Shown: positions 22,484 to 33,400 of the stretch, in pieces
How positions within the stretch are numbered: the stretch's first letter is position 1
Layout of the letters: the number at the start of each line of letters is the position of its first letter
Origin: Paguma larvata
Taxonomy: Eukaryota; Chordata; Mammalia; Carnivora; Viverridae
DNA length: 64,000 nucleotides
Assembly: GCA_030068075.1 (NCBI GenBank)
Contig: CM057826.1
Location: 76,357,312-76,421,311 of the forward strand
Direction: 5' to 3'
Program-made: the position numbers and the translations under genes
The notes under the pieces: generated by a model
The model's input: the letters and a program-made list of their open reading frames with translations, nothing else
Databases searched by the model: none
What the model was told of the DNA's origin: nothing

Positions 22484-23040
22484 GTGGAAAAAAGTGGTCC
22501 TGTTTCATTCTTTTCCATGTAGCTGTCCAGTTTCCCAAAACCATTTGTTGAAGGGACCATCTTTTTCCCATTTCATGTTCTTACCTCTTTTTCAAAGGTT
22601 AACTGACCACATAATCATGGGTTTGTTTCTGAGCTTTCTATCCTATTCTACTGATCTATGTGTCTATTTTTCTGCCAGTACCATACTGCTTTTATTACTA
22701 GCTTTGTAGTATAACTTGAAATCTGGAATTGTGATACCTCAGATTTGTTTTTCTTTTTCAAGATTGTTTTGGCTATTTGAGGTCTTTTGTGGCTCCATAT
22801 AAATTTTAGGAATATTTGTTCTAATTCTGTGAAAAATGCTGGTGGTATTTTGATAGAGATTGCATTAAGTCTATAGATTGGGGTTGTTTGGACATCATAA
22901 CAATATTTGTCTTTTTAGTAACCCATGGCTATGCAGTATCTTTTCATTTCTGTCATCTTCAATTTCTTTTGTCAATGTTTTATAGTTTTCAGAGTACAGA
23001 CCTTTCACCTCCTTGGTTAAGTTTATTCCTAGATATTTTA

Positions 23041-23237
23041 AGAGTTTTTTCTTTTAAGTTTATTCATTTATTTTAAGGTGGGGGAGGGGCAGAAAGAGAG
23101 GAAGAGACAGAATCCCAGCAGGCTCCATGTTGTCAGTGCAGAGCCCAATGAGGGCTTGACTCCTCAAACTGTGAGATCGTGACCTGGACCAAGATCAGGA
23201 ATCAGATGATCAACAGACTGAGCTACCCAAGTGCCCC
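23041..23237 (-). mobile_element. CanSINE inserted in antisense L1
   Basis: Tail TTTTTTCTTTTAAGTTTATTCATTTA, head GAGCTACCCAAGTGCCCC. TATTCCTAGATATTTTA (23024-23040) and TATTCCTAGATATCTTA (23238-23254) flank it. Confidence 0.95.
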
Positions 23238-23310
23238 TATTCCTAGATATCTTATTATTTCTGGTGCAATTGAAAACAGGATTGTTTCTTCATTGGATTA
23301 GAGGTAGCTT

Positions 23311-23312
<2 letters not shown>

Positions 23313-23355
<43 letters not shown>

Positions 23356-23360
23356 ACACA
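23313..23360. repeat. (CA)n microsatellite
   Basis: A pure CA run followed by a TACACACACA interruption, at the edge of the L1 fragment. Confidence 0.95.
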
Positions 23361-23560
23361 TGAACTTTGAATTCAACCCGACTTGAGTTTAATTTCTACA
23401 TCTGCCACTTAGAAGTATTTAACCTCTCTGAGTTTATTTCTTCACCTATGATTAACAGTGGGAGTAACACTGTCCATCTCATTAAAGATGGTTAGAGGGC
23501 AAACACAAAGAACATGTAAAGTACATGGCATGGGCATTTGGTCAAAACTGGTTAATAGTA
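23361..23560 (+). mobile_element. MIR element
   Basis: GAATTCAACCCGACTTGAGTTTAATTTCTACATCTGCCACTTAGAAG (core), TAACCTCTCTGAGTTTATTTCTTCACC and a TGTAAAGTACATGGCATGG 3' part follow MIR order. Confidence 0.8.
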
Positions 23561-23769
23561 TCATTTTGAAAAAATAATATTAATTTTATGAAAATATTAA
23601 GCCCTAAAATCCATTCCAAACAGAGTTAGGGGTGTTTTTTTGCTCATTCAGGTCATTCTTCAATATCTTTCAGAGTTCGTAGTTTGAATGGATAATAAAA
23701 CAAAAATAGCAGAAATGGCAATTAACAGAGACCTAACTGCTGGAATTCGAGATAATTAAACATCCTCCT

Positions 23770-24110
23770 AATTCACTGAACTACTACTATGCAGCAGGCA
23801 TCTGCATGAAAACCATACTGAACAGACAAAACTCCCTTAAGAACTTATATTTTGTGGGATTTGAGGGGATGGGGTCAGAAGACAGATAGACAGTTAATAA
23901 TAAACATTATAAATATGTATTATATGGTATTTCAGCCAGTGATTAGTGCTATTAAAATAGAGACAGCAGACTATGGGAAGATTGGGAGTACAGGGTGGGT
24001 GGGGATGAGAATTATAATTTCAAATCTGGCAGTCAGAGTAGCTGTCTGGGAAAAGAATGTTTAATAAAAATCTGAAAGAGGCAAGGAACTTGGCTACGGG
24101 GGTATCATTC
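23770..24110. repeat. Ancient dispersed repeat (CR1/L2-like class?)
   Basis: AACTTATATTTTGTGGGATTTGAGG, GACAGATAGACAGTTAATAATAAAC and GTGATTAGTGCTATTAAAATAGAGA recall a frequent ancient mammalian repeat in which dispersed copies read TTCTAGTGGG...GACAATAAAC...GATAAGTGCTATG. The family name is uncertain. Confidence 0.4.
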
Positions 24111-24318
24111 TAAAAATAAATGCATATTCATAGTTTTTAGTTTATATGTTATTAATTTTCCATTTATTCTATTTAATTCTCTAATTATTAATCCTCTTTT
24201 TAATCATATCAATATTTTCTTACTCTATTTTTACTTGAAAAATCCATTTCAGGTCATGGGTGTGAAACAATGATCAAAAAGAAAGTTGTTATCGAATAAC
24301 ACTCAATAAACACATATT

Positions 24319-24331
24319 TTTAATGTTTATT

Positions 24332-24369
<38 letters not shown>

Positions 24370-24534
24370 TGGGAGCAGGGGAGGGGCAGAGAGAGAGGGA
24401 GACACAGAATCCGAAGTAGGCTCCAGGCTCTGAGCTGTCAGCACAGAGCCCCACACAGGGCTCGAACCCACAACCACAAGATCATGACCCAAGCCAAAGT
24501 CGGCTGCTTAACCAACTAAGTCACCCAGATGTCC
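24319..24534 (-). mobile_element. CanSINE, felid-type, minus strand
   Basis: Tail TTTTAATGTTTATTTTTGAGAG with a long (GA)n (about 24335-24363), CTCCAGGCTCTGAGCTGTCAGC body, and head GTCACCCAGATGTCCC. AATAAACACATATTTTTAAT and AACAAACACGTTTTTAAT on either side fit a diverged target duplication. Confidence 0.93.
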
Positions 24535-24555
24535 CAACAAACACGTTTTTAATAT

Positions 24556-24778
24556 GGGGGCCTGTTGGGTGGCTCAGTTGGTTAAGTGGCCAACTGTTGA
24601 CTCTGGCTCAAGTCATAAACTTCTGGCTCCTGGATTCAAGCCCTGCACTGGACTCTGCATTGACAGAGTGGGAGCCTCCCTGGGATTTTCTCTCTCCCTC
24701 TCTCTCTGCCCTTCCCGTGCTCGCTCTCTCTCTCTCTCTCTCTCTATTAAAATAAATAAAATAAACTAAAAAAAAATA
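24556..24778 (+). mobile_element. CanSINE, older body
   Basis: GGGGGCCTGTTGGGTGGCTCAG head, ACTCTGCATTGACAGAGTGGGAGCC body, CT stretch, and AAATAAATAAAATAAAC tail. It sits 20 bases from the minus-strand SINE and directly before inverted L1 sequence. Confidence 0.92.
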
Positions 24779-24862
24779 TTGTTCCTTAAAATTCACCTGT
24801 GAAGCCATCTAGCCTTAGACTTTTGTTTGTTGGGAATTTTTTGTTTACTAATTCAATTTCAT
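24779..24862 (-). mobile_element. Inverted L1 ORF2 segment (5' part of the adjacent L1)
   Basis: TTAAAATTCACCTGTGAAGCCATCTAGCC is antisense to the L1 reverse transcriptase segment that reads GPDGFTGEF. The next sequence, from about 24868, is the same kind of element in sense orientation, starting well downstream in ORF2. Confidence 0.75.
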
Positions 24863-24867
24863 AGGTC

Positions 24868-25540
24868 TCCTGAGACAAGGAAAACAAAAGCAAAAATAAA
24901 CCATTGGGATTACATCAAAATAAAATCCTTCTGCACAGTGAAGGAAACAACCAACAAAACGAAAAAACCAAACTACAGAATGGGAGAAGATATTTGCAAA
25001 TAAAATATCTGATAAAGGGTTAGTATCCAAAATATACAAAGAATTTATACAACTGAATACCCCAAAAAATTAATAATACAATTAAAAATGGGTAGAAGAC
25101 ATGAATAGACATTTTTCCAAAGAATACACACAGATGGCCAGCAGACACATGTAAAGATGCTCTACATCACTGATCATCAGGGAAACGCAAATCAAAACTA
25201 CAGTCAGATATCACCTCACACTTATCAGAATGGCTAAAATACAAAAAAACAAGAAACGACAATTATTAGCAAAGATGTGGAGAATACGGAACCCTCATGC
25301 TTTGTTGGTGGGAATGCAAATTGGTACAGAACAGAAGTTCTTCAAAAAATTAAAAATAAAATTATGCTATGATCTAGTAATCCCACTACTGAGTACCTAC
25401 TCCAAAGAATACAAAAGCACTAGCTCAAAAGGATATATACACTCCTATGTTTATTGCAGCACTATTTACAGTAGCCAAATTATGGAAGCAGCTCAAGTGT
25501 CCATTGACAGATGGATAGATAAAGAAGATGTGGTGTACTG

Positions 25541-25600
<60 letters not shown>

Positions 25601-25960
25601 GTATATATACGGTAGATTATTCAGTCATATAAAGAATGAAATCTGCCATTTGCAACAACATGTATGGAGCTAGAGAGTACAATGCTAAGTAAAGTAAATT
25701 AGTCAGAGGAAGACAAATACCATATCATTTCACTCACATGTGGAAGTTAAGAAACAAAACAAACAAAGGGAGTGAAAAAAGAGAGAGAAAGAGGAACCAA
25801 GAAACAGACTCTTAACTGTAGAGAACAAACTGATGGTTACCAGAGAGGAGGTGGGTAGAATGGATGGGTAAAATAGGTGATGGGAATTTCACTAAATTAT
25901 ACACCTGAAACTAATATAACATGTTTGCTAACTATACTGGAATTAAAATTTAAATCTCTA
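24868..25960 (+). mobile_element. Carnivore-type LINE-1, ORF2 end and 3' UTR
   Basis: Sense L1: GACAAGGAAAACAAAAGCAAAAATAAACC (ORF2), GAATGGGAGAAGATATTTGC, GAAACGCAAATCAAAACTAC near 25182, CTCAAGTGTCCATTGACAGATGG near 25493. The 3' UTR has CTGATGGTTACCAGAGAGGAGG near 25828 and CACCTGAAACTAATATAACATG near 25902. The style matches the youngest L1s in carnivores. A 147-codon frame at 25230-25673 is the broken ORF2 C-terminus extended by a TA repeat; the element cannot be active. Confidence 0.88.
25544..25609. repeat. (TA)n microsatellite inside L1
   Basis: A pure TA run of about 50 bases, then ATACATATGTATATATAC. It lies at the point of the L1 where a TA/CA-rich stretch is usual. Confidence 0.95.
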
Positions 25961-27203
25961 TAAATAAATACATAAATACATAAATATTTTTAAAAGTTTA
26001 GATACAGAAACAAAAGAGGAAAAATTCAATTAATATTTTTTTTAGTTTCTTCCTTATTTTAACTTTCAAATTCAGATTGCAGGCTTGAACAGGTATTTTA
26101 ACATTTTTAATTATTGTAGCATAAAATGATCAATATCATTTGTTACACACTGCTAATTATAAAATAATGGTAATGAATAATATGCAAAGGAATTTGAATT
26201 ATTCTATTTCAGTATCAAAATATTTCTCCAGACTGTATGAATATTGTGTATTTTTTCTCATTCATTTACTTCATTGACCTATACTCAAAACCAATGGCAA
26301 AAGGGAACAAAGGTAAAAACAGCCCTAAAGAGACATAGGTAGTCTTAAAATAATACTCCCCCACTGTGGTCTTTAGATATGCAAGAAACTTCCAAGTTGC
26401 AAACATAAGAAGAAGAATAAAACACTAGCCCTGTGTAATTATATTATTCAGCTAGCAGAAACACATATGCTTAATTAACCTGAGCAAAATAGGCAGAACA
26501 TCTGGAAGAAAAGGTTCATAGGAGCCTGCTGTAAAGGAACATTCCACAGAAGAGATCCAAGTGGGATAAACAAAATTTACATAATTTTTACATAATCTTA
26601 AGGTGAAATCTGAATATTGTGATGTGATTAAGATCATTCTTTTATTAAAATAAAATGGTTACTACATAAATCATACATACTAGAAAAATACTGAAAGTAT
26701 ACACAAGTCATTTTCTGCCATAACTTACATACATGTGGGTGCTAGTGTCGTTTTTTTAAATTAAGCTAGTTTAAAATGGATAAAAATGCAACCAAACTAT
26801 GTTTTCCTATTTTTTAACCCATGCATGTAGAATTTCTTTATATAATAAGGAGTTTTCATTGAAACTTAACAGAAGTTAGAAGGGAGATAACCTAAAATCA
26901 ACAACAAAGAACTTTGTAGTGTGCTTATTTTTGTGGCTTTTTCTGTTTTTGTTTACAGATTCATTATGCACTAATTTTTCTGGCAAAGGTAAGACATACT
27001 TTCAAAAGAGGCACCATATTAAGAAGCACTTTTCCACATCTAGGATTACAACTAACTATGTTCTACCCTGGATGAAAATTAGGTCCTTGCTGTATCTTGC
27101 CTGGACCATTATAAAGCCACATTATTGATCCCCCTTGACCTTCTTCTATCCTTCCAATTCGTATCTCATAATATCCTTTTGTAGCAGTTCACTTATACTA
27201 ATC
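25961..27203. other. No gene recognised; one weak exon-like segment
   Basis: AT-rich sequence without repeats that I can name. At 26959-26988 a 30-base segment sits between a polypyrimidine tract ending in TTTACAG and a GTAAGA donor-like site; see findings. The frames at 26452-26637 and 26919-27128 show no recognisable domain. Confidence 0.35.
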
Positions 27204-27215
27204 AAAAAGTATTAA

Positions 27216-27431
27216 GGGGTGCCTGGGTGGCTCAGTCGGTTAAGCACCGACCTTGGCTCAGGTCATGATCCCATGGTTTGTGAGTTCGAGCCTACATGGG
27301 GCTCTGTGCTGACCCCTCGGGACCTGGAGCCTGCTTCAGATTCTGTGTCTCTCTTTTTCTCTGCCTCTCCCCTGCTCATACTCTGTCTCTCTGTCGGAAG
27401 TAAATAAACATTAAAGAAAAAAAAATTTTTT
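27216..27431 (+). mobile_element. CanSINE, felid-type, with perfect target duplication
   Basis: GGGGTGCCTGGGTGGCTCAG head, GTGAGTTCGAGCC B box, GGGACCTGGAGCCTGCTTCAG body, and an A-rich tail. AAAAAGTATTAA occurs at 27204-27215 and 27432-27443. Confidence 0.96.
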
Positions 27432-27445
27432 AAAAAGTATTAAAA

Positions 27446-28348
27446 CTATGCCCCAATGATGCCAAATGCACTGAGCCTTATTTTGAATGACCTTGGAATT
27501 TGATTACCTTGAAAATGTTGGGAGACAATAAGTATATCATCACAGTTAGGAGATTAGCAGCAAATTAACACATGAAAAGAAAATGAGAAGCCCTATAGGA
27601 TTATTAGTAAATGTATATGTAAAAGAAAAATGTAAATTAAAATAAATGTTTCTTTCTAGGTCAACAATTACATACATATTCCACAAAATACATGATATGT
27701 AGCCCTGAAGTAAAGCATCAGTATCAAACATTCCCAGAGCTAATCAATCCTTAAAGGAAACTGTTAGAGAAAAGTTGCATTATCCAAAATCTATGCTGGT
27801 ATGTTTATCTTTTTTCCCTAAAGAAATGTTTTATCTTAAAATAGCTTAGTAATCCCTATTAATATGAAGATAGCTTAATAAAACTGTTACATAAATATAT
27901 AATTCTACCTATTTTTGTAATTCATCCCTAGTCTATTTTATATTTGATCATTTACTTTCCAAGTGTAATTAATGATGTATATCAGCCAATGTATACCCAC
28001 CCTTCACCCAGTAACTACCTCAATATTTATTTTCATTCAGAAAGCAGGACTAAATAAAAAATGCCATCTTAGCTATGCTACTAAATGAAATGAGATAATT
28101 TAATGTGGATCTTTCCTTCTTCCTAGATCACAAAGTCATTTCAAAGATAATGTGGAAGATAAAAAATAGTCTGTATGGTTCAACAGAAACTTCAATTTGT
28201 TAATACTGTTAAAAATCAATATCCTTATAGTGATACTGGAGTGTTTTTATATATCTTTTCACCATGAAGCTAAGTAGAAATTATTCCACCCAAAAGGCAG
28301 GGGATTATTTTTAAATGAGCTAGTTCTTTCTAAATAAGGTTTGTTTCT
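27446..28348. other. No recognisable feature
   Basis: AT-rich, apparently single-copy; no gene or repeat supported. Confidence 0.4.
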
Positions 28349-28618
28349 GGGCACCAGGGTGGCTCAGTAAGTTGAGGGTCTGACTCTTAAACCCTTGATT
28401 TTGGCTCAGGTCATGATCCCAGAGTCATGGGAATCCAGTCCCGCTGTGGCCCCATGCTGGGCATGAAGCCTGGTTAGGATTCTCTCCTTCTCCCTCTGCC
28501 CCTCCCCTGTGTGCATGCTCTCTCTCTTCCTCTCTCTCTCTGTCAAAGAAAAAGAAGAGAAAAGAAGAGAAAACAAAAGAAAAGAAAAGAAAAGAAAAGA
28601 AAAGAAAGAAAAGAAAAA
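28349..28618 (+). mobile_element. CanSINE, older body, with long GAAAA tail
   Basis: GGGCACCAGGGTGGCTCAGT head, CCATGCTGGGCATGAAGCC body and CT stretch, then an (A)nG tail at about 28545-28618, mostly AAAAG units. Frames rich in KEKK or FFSF arise from this tail. Confidence 0.93.
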
Positions 28619-28839
28619 GTCTGATTCCAATCATTTCACTCCAAAAATCTACAAAGGTAGTGTGATTCATATGTTTCTTCTATCTTATCCATTTACTCCA
28701 TTTACCCACACAAACATTCAGTACTTCTCACTTGAGATAGGTAATAAGCCCTAATTTTCTTCATGAAACCTGTCTCTAATACACTTTATCCCTGAGGTTT
28801 AATTAAATATCAAGAATATCTCGCATGGAAGAAATTTGC

Positions 28840-29170
28840 TACACACTGATTATGTCTCTCTCCCCAAATTCATATGTTAAACCCTAATCTCCAGTATGAT
28901 GGTATTTAGAGGTAAGGCCTTTGTGGTGATTAGGTCAGGAGGATGGAGCCCTCATAAATGGGACTGGTGCCCTCATTAATGTAGGCCCAGACAGATCCCT
29001 TGCCCCTGCCACCATTTGAGGACAGAGTGAGAAGATAGCTATTAACCAGAAAGTGGGTTCTCACCAGACACCAAATCTGCTGGCAGCCTGATCTTTAGCT
29101 TCCAGCCTCTAGAACTGTGAGAAATAAATTTCTGTTGTTTAAAAGCCACCCAGTCTAAGGTATTCTGGAC
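28840..29170 (+). mobile_element. MaLR solitary LTR (MLT1-type)
   Basis: CCCCAAATTCATATGTTAAACCCTAATC, GTATTTAGAGGTAAGGCCTTTG, CAGCCTCTAGAACTGTGAGAAATAAATTTCTG and AAAGCCACCCAGTCTAAGG come in MLT1/MST order, including the AATAAA signal near 29126. The left end is decayed. Confidence 0.88.
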
Positions 29171-29179
29171 AATATTATC

Positions 29180-29610
29180 CCTATGTTCAAATCAACTTCT
29201 CTGTTCCTCAGTATCTTTAAAACAAAAGTCTAAATTTCTTATCAAGGCATATAAATCCTGGGGAAATTTACTCCAACTTAATTTCCAGCCATATTCTTCG
29301 CACTAAATCTCAGACTCCACTCAAGCCATATTTATCATTTCCCAAACACACCTTTGCCTCTTTCTATCTCAGCATTTTTGCACAGTGCTTTCATTTGTAT
29401 CATGTGTCTGGTTGTTTATCTGTAATGCCATACACTCTAGCTCATTTAAGCCTTTGGAAAACCTATCCATCTTTCATGGCCAAACTAAAATGCCAACTTT
29501 CCTAAAAAGGATAACCCAATCTGGATTAGTCTTTTCTTCTGTTACCAAACCATTTTGCTTTTCACATTCTGATTCTCAAAATCCATATCATATTAAAAGT
29601 TTGCTTTGCA
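29180..29610 (+). mobile_element. LINE-2 fragment
   Basis: ATCAAGGCATATAAATCCTGGGG, CTCAAGCCATATTTATCATTTCCC and CTATCCATCTTTCATGGCCAAAC fit decayed L2 text. Confidence 0.65.
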
Positions 29611-29960
29611 ATAAAAACTAAGTGCTTTTCAAAAATAGACTCTCAACATATTTGTGAATTAATTATGCATACTGGCAATGTTTTACAGACTCTAAAAAAA
29701 ACAATGCCTAACCAAAATTTTGGTAAATCAAAGTCTGATGATTGTAATAAAAGTAAAACATTCACTTTTCATGTTTTGACATTTCATAGCAAAAGGCTAG
29801 TAGAAAGTTAATTTTATTCTATCTCAAGTTTAACTTAAAAACTGGATTTAAATATGCATAAAAATATATACCGTTGTAATTATATACATATATTTAACAA
29901 ACACAAGTCGTATTAAAAATGCAATCTATCTTTTTGTTTCCTATCAGTCTTTTACTTTTT

Positions 29961-30176
29961 TTTTTAATGTTTATTTAATTTTGAGAGAGAGACAGAGACA
30001 GAGACAGAGCATGAGCAGGGGAGGGGTAGAGAGAGAGGGACACACAGAACTCAAAGCAGGCTTCAGGTTCCACGCTGTCTGCACAGAGCCTGACACGGAG
30101 CTCAAACTCACAAACTGTGAGATCATGACCTGAACTGAAGTCAGACGCTTAACCAACTGAGCCACCCAGAAGCCCC
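29961..30176 (-). mobile_element. CanSINE, minus strand, with target duplication
   Basis: Tail TTTTTAATGTTTATTTAATTTTGAG, GACAGA repeats, head GAGCCACCCAGAAGCCCC. CAGTCTTTTACTTTT is found at both sides (about 29946-29960 and 30177-30191). Confidence 0.95.
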
Positions 30177-30191
30177 CAGTCTTTTACTTTT

Positions 30192-30719
30192 AAAAACATT
30201 ATCTTAAAATTTTCAAATACACACAAAAGTAGAGACAGAAGTATAATGAACTCCCATTATACTCACCACCCATATTCAATATTTATCAGGATTTTGCCCT
30301 GCTTGCTTCAGCTATTCCTTTTTCTTCCCTTTCAAAATGTATTCAGTGGAAGTAATATTACCTGTCCCTGGATGAAACTACAGCAACCCCTTGAGTTTTC
30401 AGCTCATTTTTAAGCAATGGACAGTTCTGCAGTTGTGAAAAATCTCAGTGAGTCTCAATACAGAAAATAGATGTTCCGTTCAAGGTTTTAATCAATTGTA
30501 CCTAAGGTCTCCCCTCCCATTGCTCAGTTCTGTTTCAGAGCCAAAAGTACAGAAAGAGATAGTATTTTTCTTTTTTTCCTTAGTGTACTCTCCCAGCTGG
30601 ACAACCACTTTTGCAGTCCCTCTCTGGTAGCAAGTGGAAACAGAAACTAATTATCACCTTAAGCTGGCTTTGCACCACCTGAAACTAGTGGATATTAACT
30701 TTTTTTGTGTCATGTGGTG
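30192..30719. repeat. Probable ancient repeat, then unassigned sequence
   Basis: ACAAAAGTAGAGACAGAAGTATAATGAAC near 30224 and ATTTATCAGGATTTTGCC near 30280 look like a frequent old mammalian repeat that I cannot name. The remainder is unassigned. Confidence 0.3.
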
Positions 30720-31120
30720 CTTTCATAAGTTTCGCTAAGTGTCTTGCAGGACCCAGGATCATACACCTCTATGCCAAGTGGTCATGTACTTCTCCTTCTT
30801 CAGTCTTTACGTAGTCACCTCCCAGCCTTTCCTGGCTGCAGTAGTCCTTCCACCACTCCAGGAGGACTTGGATAACAACCCATATGGCTGTAAACTTGCT
30901 CTCCTGCATGACCCACGTCAGATCTACAGAACATTCCTGTATACTTTGACTGGACAAACTGTCAAAGTACGGGCTGATCCCAACAAAGCAGCAGTCTCCA
31001 GGCTTGACTCGCAGAGCAGTAGTCATCTCAATCTCAACGTTCAGGTTTCTAGGCAAAGTCAAACCCCAGCACACAGCTATAGGAGTGACATCTTCAGCTC
31101 ACTATTTAGCCTTTAGAAAG
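30720..31120. other. Unassigned segment open on both strands
   Basis: A 125-codon frame on + (30739-31116) and a 101-codon frame on - (30769-31074) overlap. Base composition is near 48% GC, higher than its surroundings. I recognise no domain, signal peptide or membrane segment on either strand. It could be a decayed processed pseudogene, retroviral remnant or unnamed repeat. Confidence 0.25.
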
Positions 31121-32439
31121 ACATTTTTCTAAAAGTTAGGAGTTAGAACTCATCTCATTCTCCAGGGATGGGAACTCAAAGCAAAGCATCAGCTATCTGT
31201 TTAAAAAAAAAATCCAGTTCCTCCTCCTCTGCTCACTCACAGGTGGCTTTGAGTGAGTAGTTGAAGCGCCATGTGATATTTCCTTTCAATATTGCAAATT
31301 GTTTTACCTCACTTCTAATTTCACCTCTATTGTATTGTATCCTAATACCTAATTGAAACTTTCATTTTAATTTCCTTCTATTTAAATATCTTTCCACACA
31401 CACCCACACACACAGGATTAAATGGGAATGTGGTTACTGTTAGTTTACAACATCCAGAGAAGACAGACAATTCATTTGACTGAAGGAAAACTATTGGAGA
31501 ATATTAATTTTTTTTACAATTTAGATACTGATAGTTCTTTGGAGGACATAGCATTCCATGATAAACAGAATTGAATTCCAGTCATATTTAGTAATTATTA
31601 ATGTTCCTGTATAATCTATTTTGCCTATTTAAGAACATATAATGAATAACATTTATATTGGCTGAGTACCATCAGTATATTAGGTTTTATAGCGAACATA
31701 CAGAAGACTAAGTCCCATTCTTGTGTCTATTTAATAAATATTGACTTCTTGTTAGGAATCTGACAAGATTTATTGACATGGCAATTCCATATTTTCTGAG
31801 AAAGATTAAAATTTTTATTAGGCCCCCAAACTAGAAGGTAATGTCAATACTGGTCTTGGTTACATGCATTTATTATGACATTCATTCAAACACGGATTGA
31901 GGTTTCCATAAAACTATTAGCCCTGTTTCTTTTTTCACGTAATAAGGAGAGACAGAGCCATTCAAACAACCCTTTTCAAAACAGGAATGAACAAAGGACC
32001 CCCAAGTCTAGACGCAATGCTGAATCAATAACGATGCCCTTGAAACTAGCCAGACCTCCCAAAAGAGCAAAGGTGAGAAGAGGAAGGCACATCAGTGGTG
32101 CAATCGCTAGGCTGCCAGGTGAGAATAGGAACCATCACTGTCTGACCCACTGTTACATGAATGAGGAGGAAAACACTAAATTGATTTGCATGTATAAAGA
32201 TGCTCTCTGGACTTGCATGGGATGCTCATCTTAAGAATAATATAGGACACTACTAAGGAGTTTTGTTGGTTTGTTTGTTTTTAATCTCCCACTTAACACA
32301 GAGCAAAAGGAAAAAAAATCTAAGAAAGCCTTGAAATATAATCTCAAACAATAACCAACAATTGGATTGCCAAGAGAAAATAAGGGTCCAAAGATGACTG
32401 TACCTGAAAGGAATGGAGTCACATTGGACTTTTATTTGC
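31121..32439. other. No gene recognised
   Basis: Contains a short (CA)n at 31395-31418. A 119-codon + frame at 31875-32234 is rich in Arg/Lys/Asn with no recognisable domain and no supporting signals. I leave it uncalled. Confidence 0.35.
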
Positions 32440-32530
32440 TTATTTGTTTAAGATAATATGTGCAAAGGTTTTACATGGTGCCCAGCACAGAGTAAGTATT
32501 TAATAAATGAAAAATGTTATTATCACATAT
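32440..32530 (+). mobile_element. MIR 3' fragment
   Basis: GATAATATGTGCAAAGGTTTTACATGGTGCCCAGCACAGAGTAAGTATTTAATAAATG follows the MIR 3' end. Confidence 0.7.
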
Positions 32531-32577
32531 ATTGTTGTAACTAATTTCTAGCAAAGGAATATTTGCAAACCAAATAC

Positions 32578-32790
32578 TCTTTTTTTTAATGTTTATTTAA
32601 TTTTTGAGAGAGAGACAGAGACAGGGCACAAGCAGGGGAGGGGTAGAGAGAGAGGGAGACAGAATCTGAAGCAGGCCTCAGGTTCTGAACTGTCAGCACA
32701 GAGTCTGATGCAGGGCTCAAACCCAAGAACCGCAAGATCATGACCTGAGCCAAAGTCCGATGCTTAACCAACTGAGTCACCAGGCGTCCC
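32578..32790 (-). mobile_element. CanSINE, minus strand
   Basis: Tail TTTTTTTTAATGTTTATTTAATTTTTGAG, GCAGGCCTCAGGTTCTGAACTGTCAGC body, and head GAGTCACCAGGCGTCCC. Confidence 0.94.
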
Positions 32791-33009
32791 AAATAAATAC
32801 TTTTGATAAAGGCATTACAAGCAAGAATGCTCAGGGAAGAAGTAACTAACTTTTCCTCATTGAAACACTGTTTTTATAGTGTTCTCTTATTAGAAGAGAA
32901 GTAGAGGACTGAGACAAATAGTAGGACTAGAATAATACATTATGTGTATAGTACAAACTGTGATTAAGCTAGAAATAATCTGGCAATTTTTATTATTTTT
33001 TTTAAATTA

Positions 33010-33222
33010 TTTTTTTTAACATTTATTTATTTTGAGAGACATAGAGACAGAGCATGAGCAGGGGAAGGGCAGAGAGAGAGGGAGACACAGAATCTGAAGA
33101 AGCAGGCTCCAGGCTCTGAGCCGTCAGCAGAGAGCCCGACGCGGGGCCCGAACCCACAGACCGCGAGATCAAGACCTGAGCCGAAGTCGGCCGCTCAACC
33201 AACCGAGCCACCCAGGCACCCC
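33010..33222 (-). mobile_element. CanSINE, CpG-rich and apparently young
   Basis: Tail TTTTTTTTAACATTTATTTATTTTGAGAG, body CAGGCTCTGAGCCGTCAGC, and head GAGCCACCCAGGCACCCC. About 11 CpGs remain in 33117-33222, for example CCCGACGCGGGGCCCG, where other copies have lost most of theirs. The tRNA-related part on the minus strand keeps its B-box region. Confidence 0.96.
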
Positions 33223-33269
33223 TATTATTTAATAATTATAGGATTTCACCAAAGCCAGTACCAGATATA

Positions 33270-33400
33270 AAATAATATATACATGGTTTTATATGTATGT
33301 ATTTAATATACATATAAAATGTATGTATTTTATACATTTGTATGTTATATATTATTTATAAATTTCATATATATGTATATTGCATACATATAAATTTGAC
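33270..33400. repeat. AT-rich TATG/TACA tract
   Basis: Repeated TATGTAT and ATACATA strings with local inverted symmetry. Confidence 0.7.

Larger units (their letters stand above)
22270..23312 (-). mobile_element. LINE-1 ORF2 fragment, antisense, interrupted by a SINE
   Basis: The + strand carries the reverse complement of L1 ORF2: TTAAGTCCTTAATCCATTTGGAGTTG, AAAACCATTTGTTGAAGGGACC near 22540, CTACTGATCTATGTGTCTATTTT near 22649 and AAGTTTATTCCTAGATATTTTA near 23020. A SINE interrupts it at 23041-23237, after which TTCCTAGATATCTTATTATTTCTGG resumes the L1. Long frames across it are antisense shadows of ORF2. Confidence 0.9.

Noticed and set aside
22276..22709. Overlapping 91-108-codon frames rich in Cys-Val.
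   Set aside because: They are antisense to L1 ORF2 and extended by the GT repeat.
25230..25673. 147-codon frame, the longest in the window.
   Set aside because: The first two thirds are the broken C-terminus of L1 ORF2 and the rest is a TA repeat read as Tyr-Ile. It is not an intact or independent gene.
31875..32234. 119-codon + strand frame as a possible small gene.
   Set aside because: Composition looks random, with no recognisable domain or supporting splice or poly-A signals. Kept only as a gap note.
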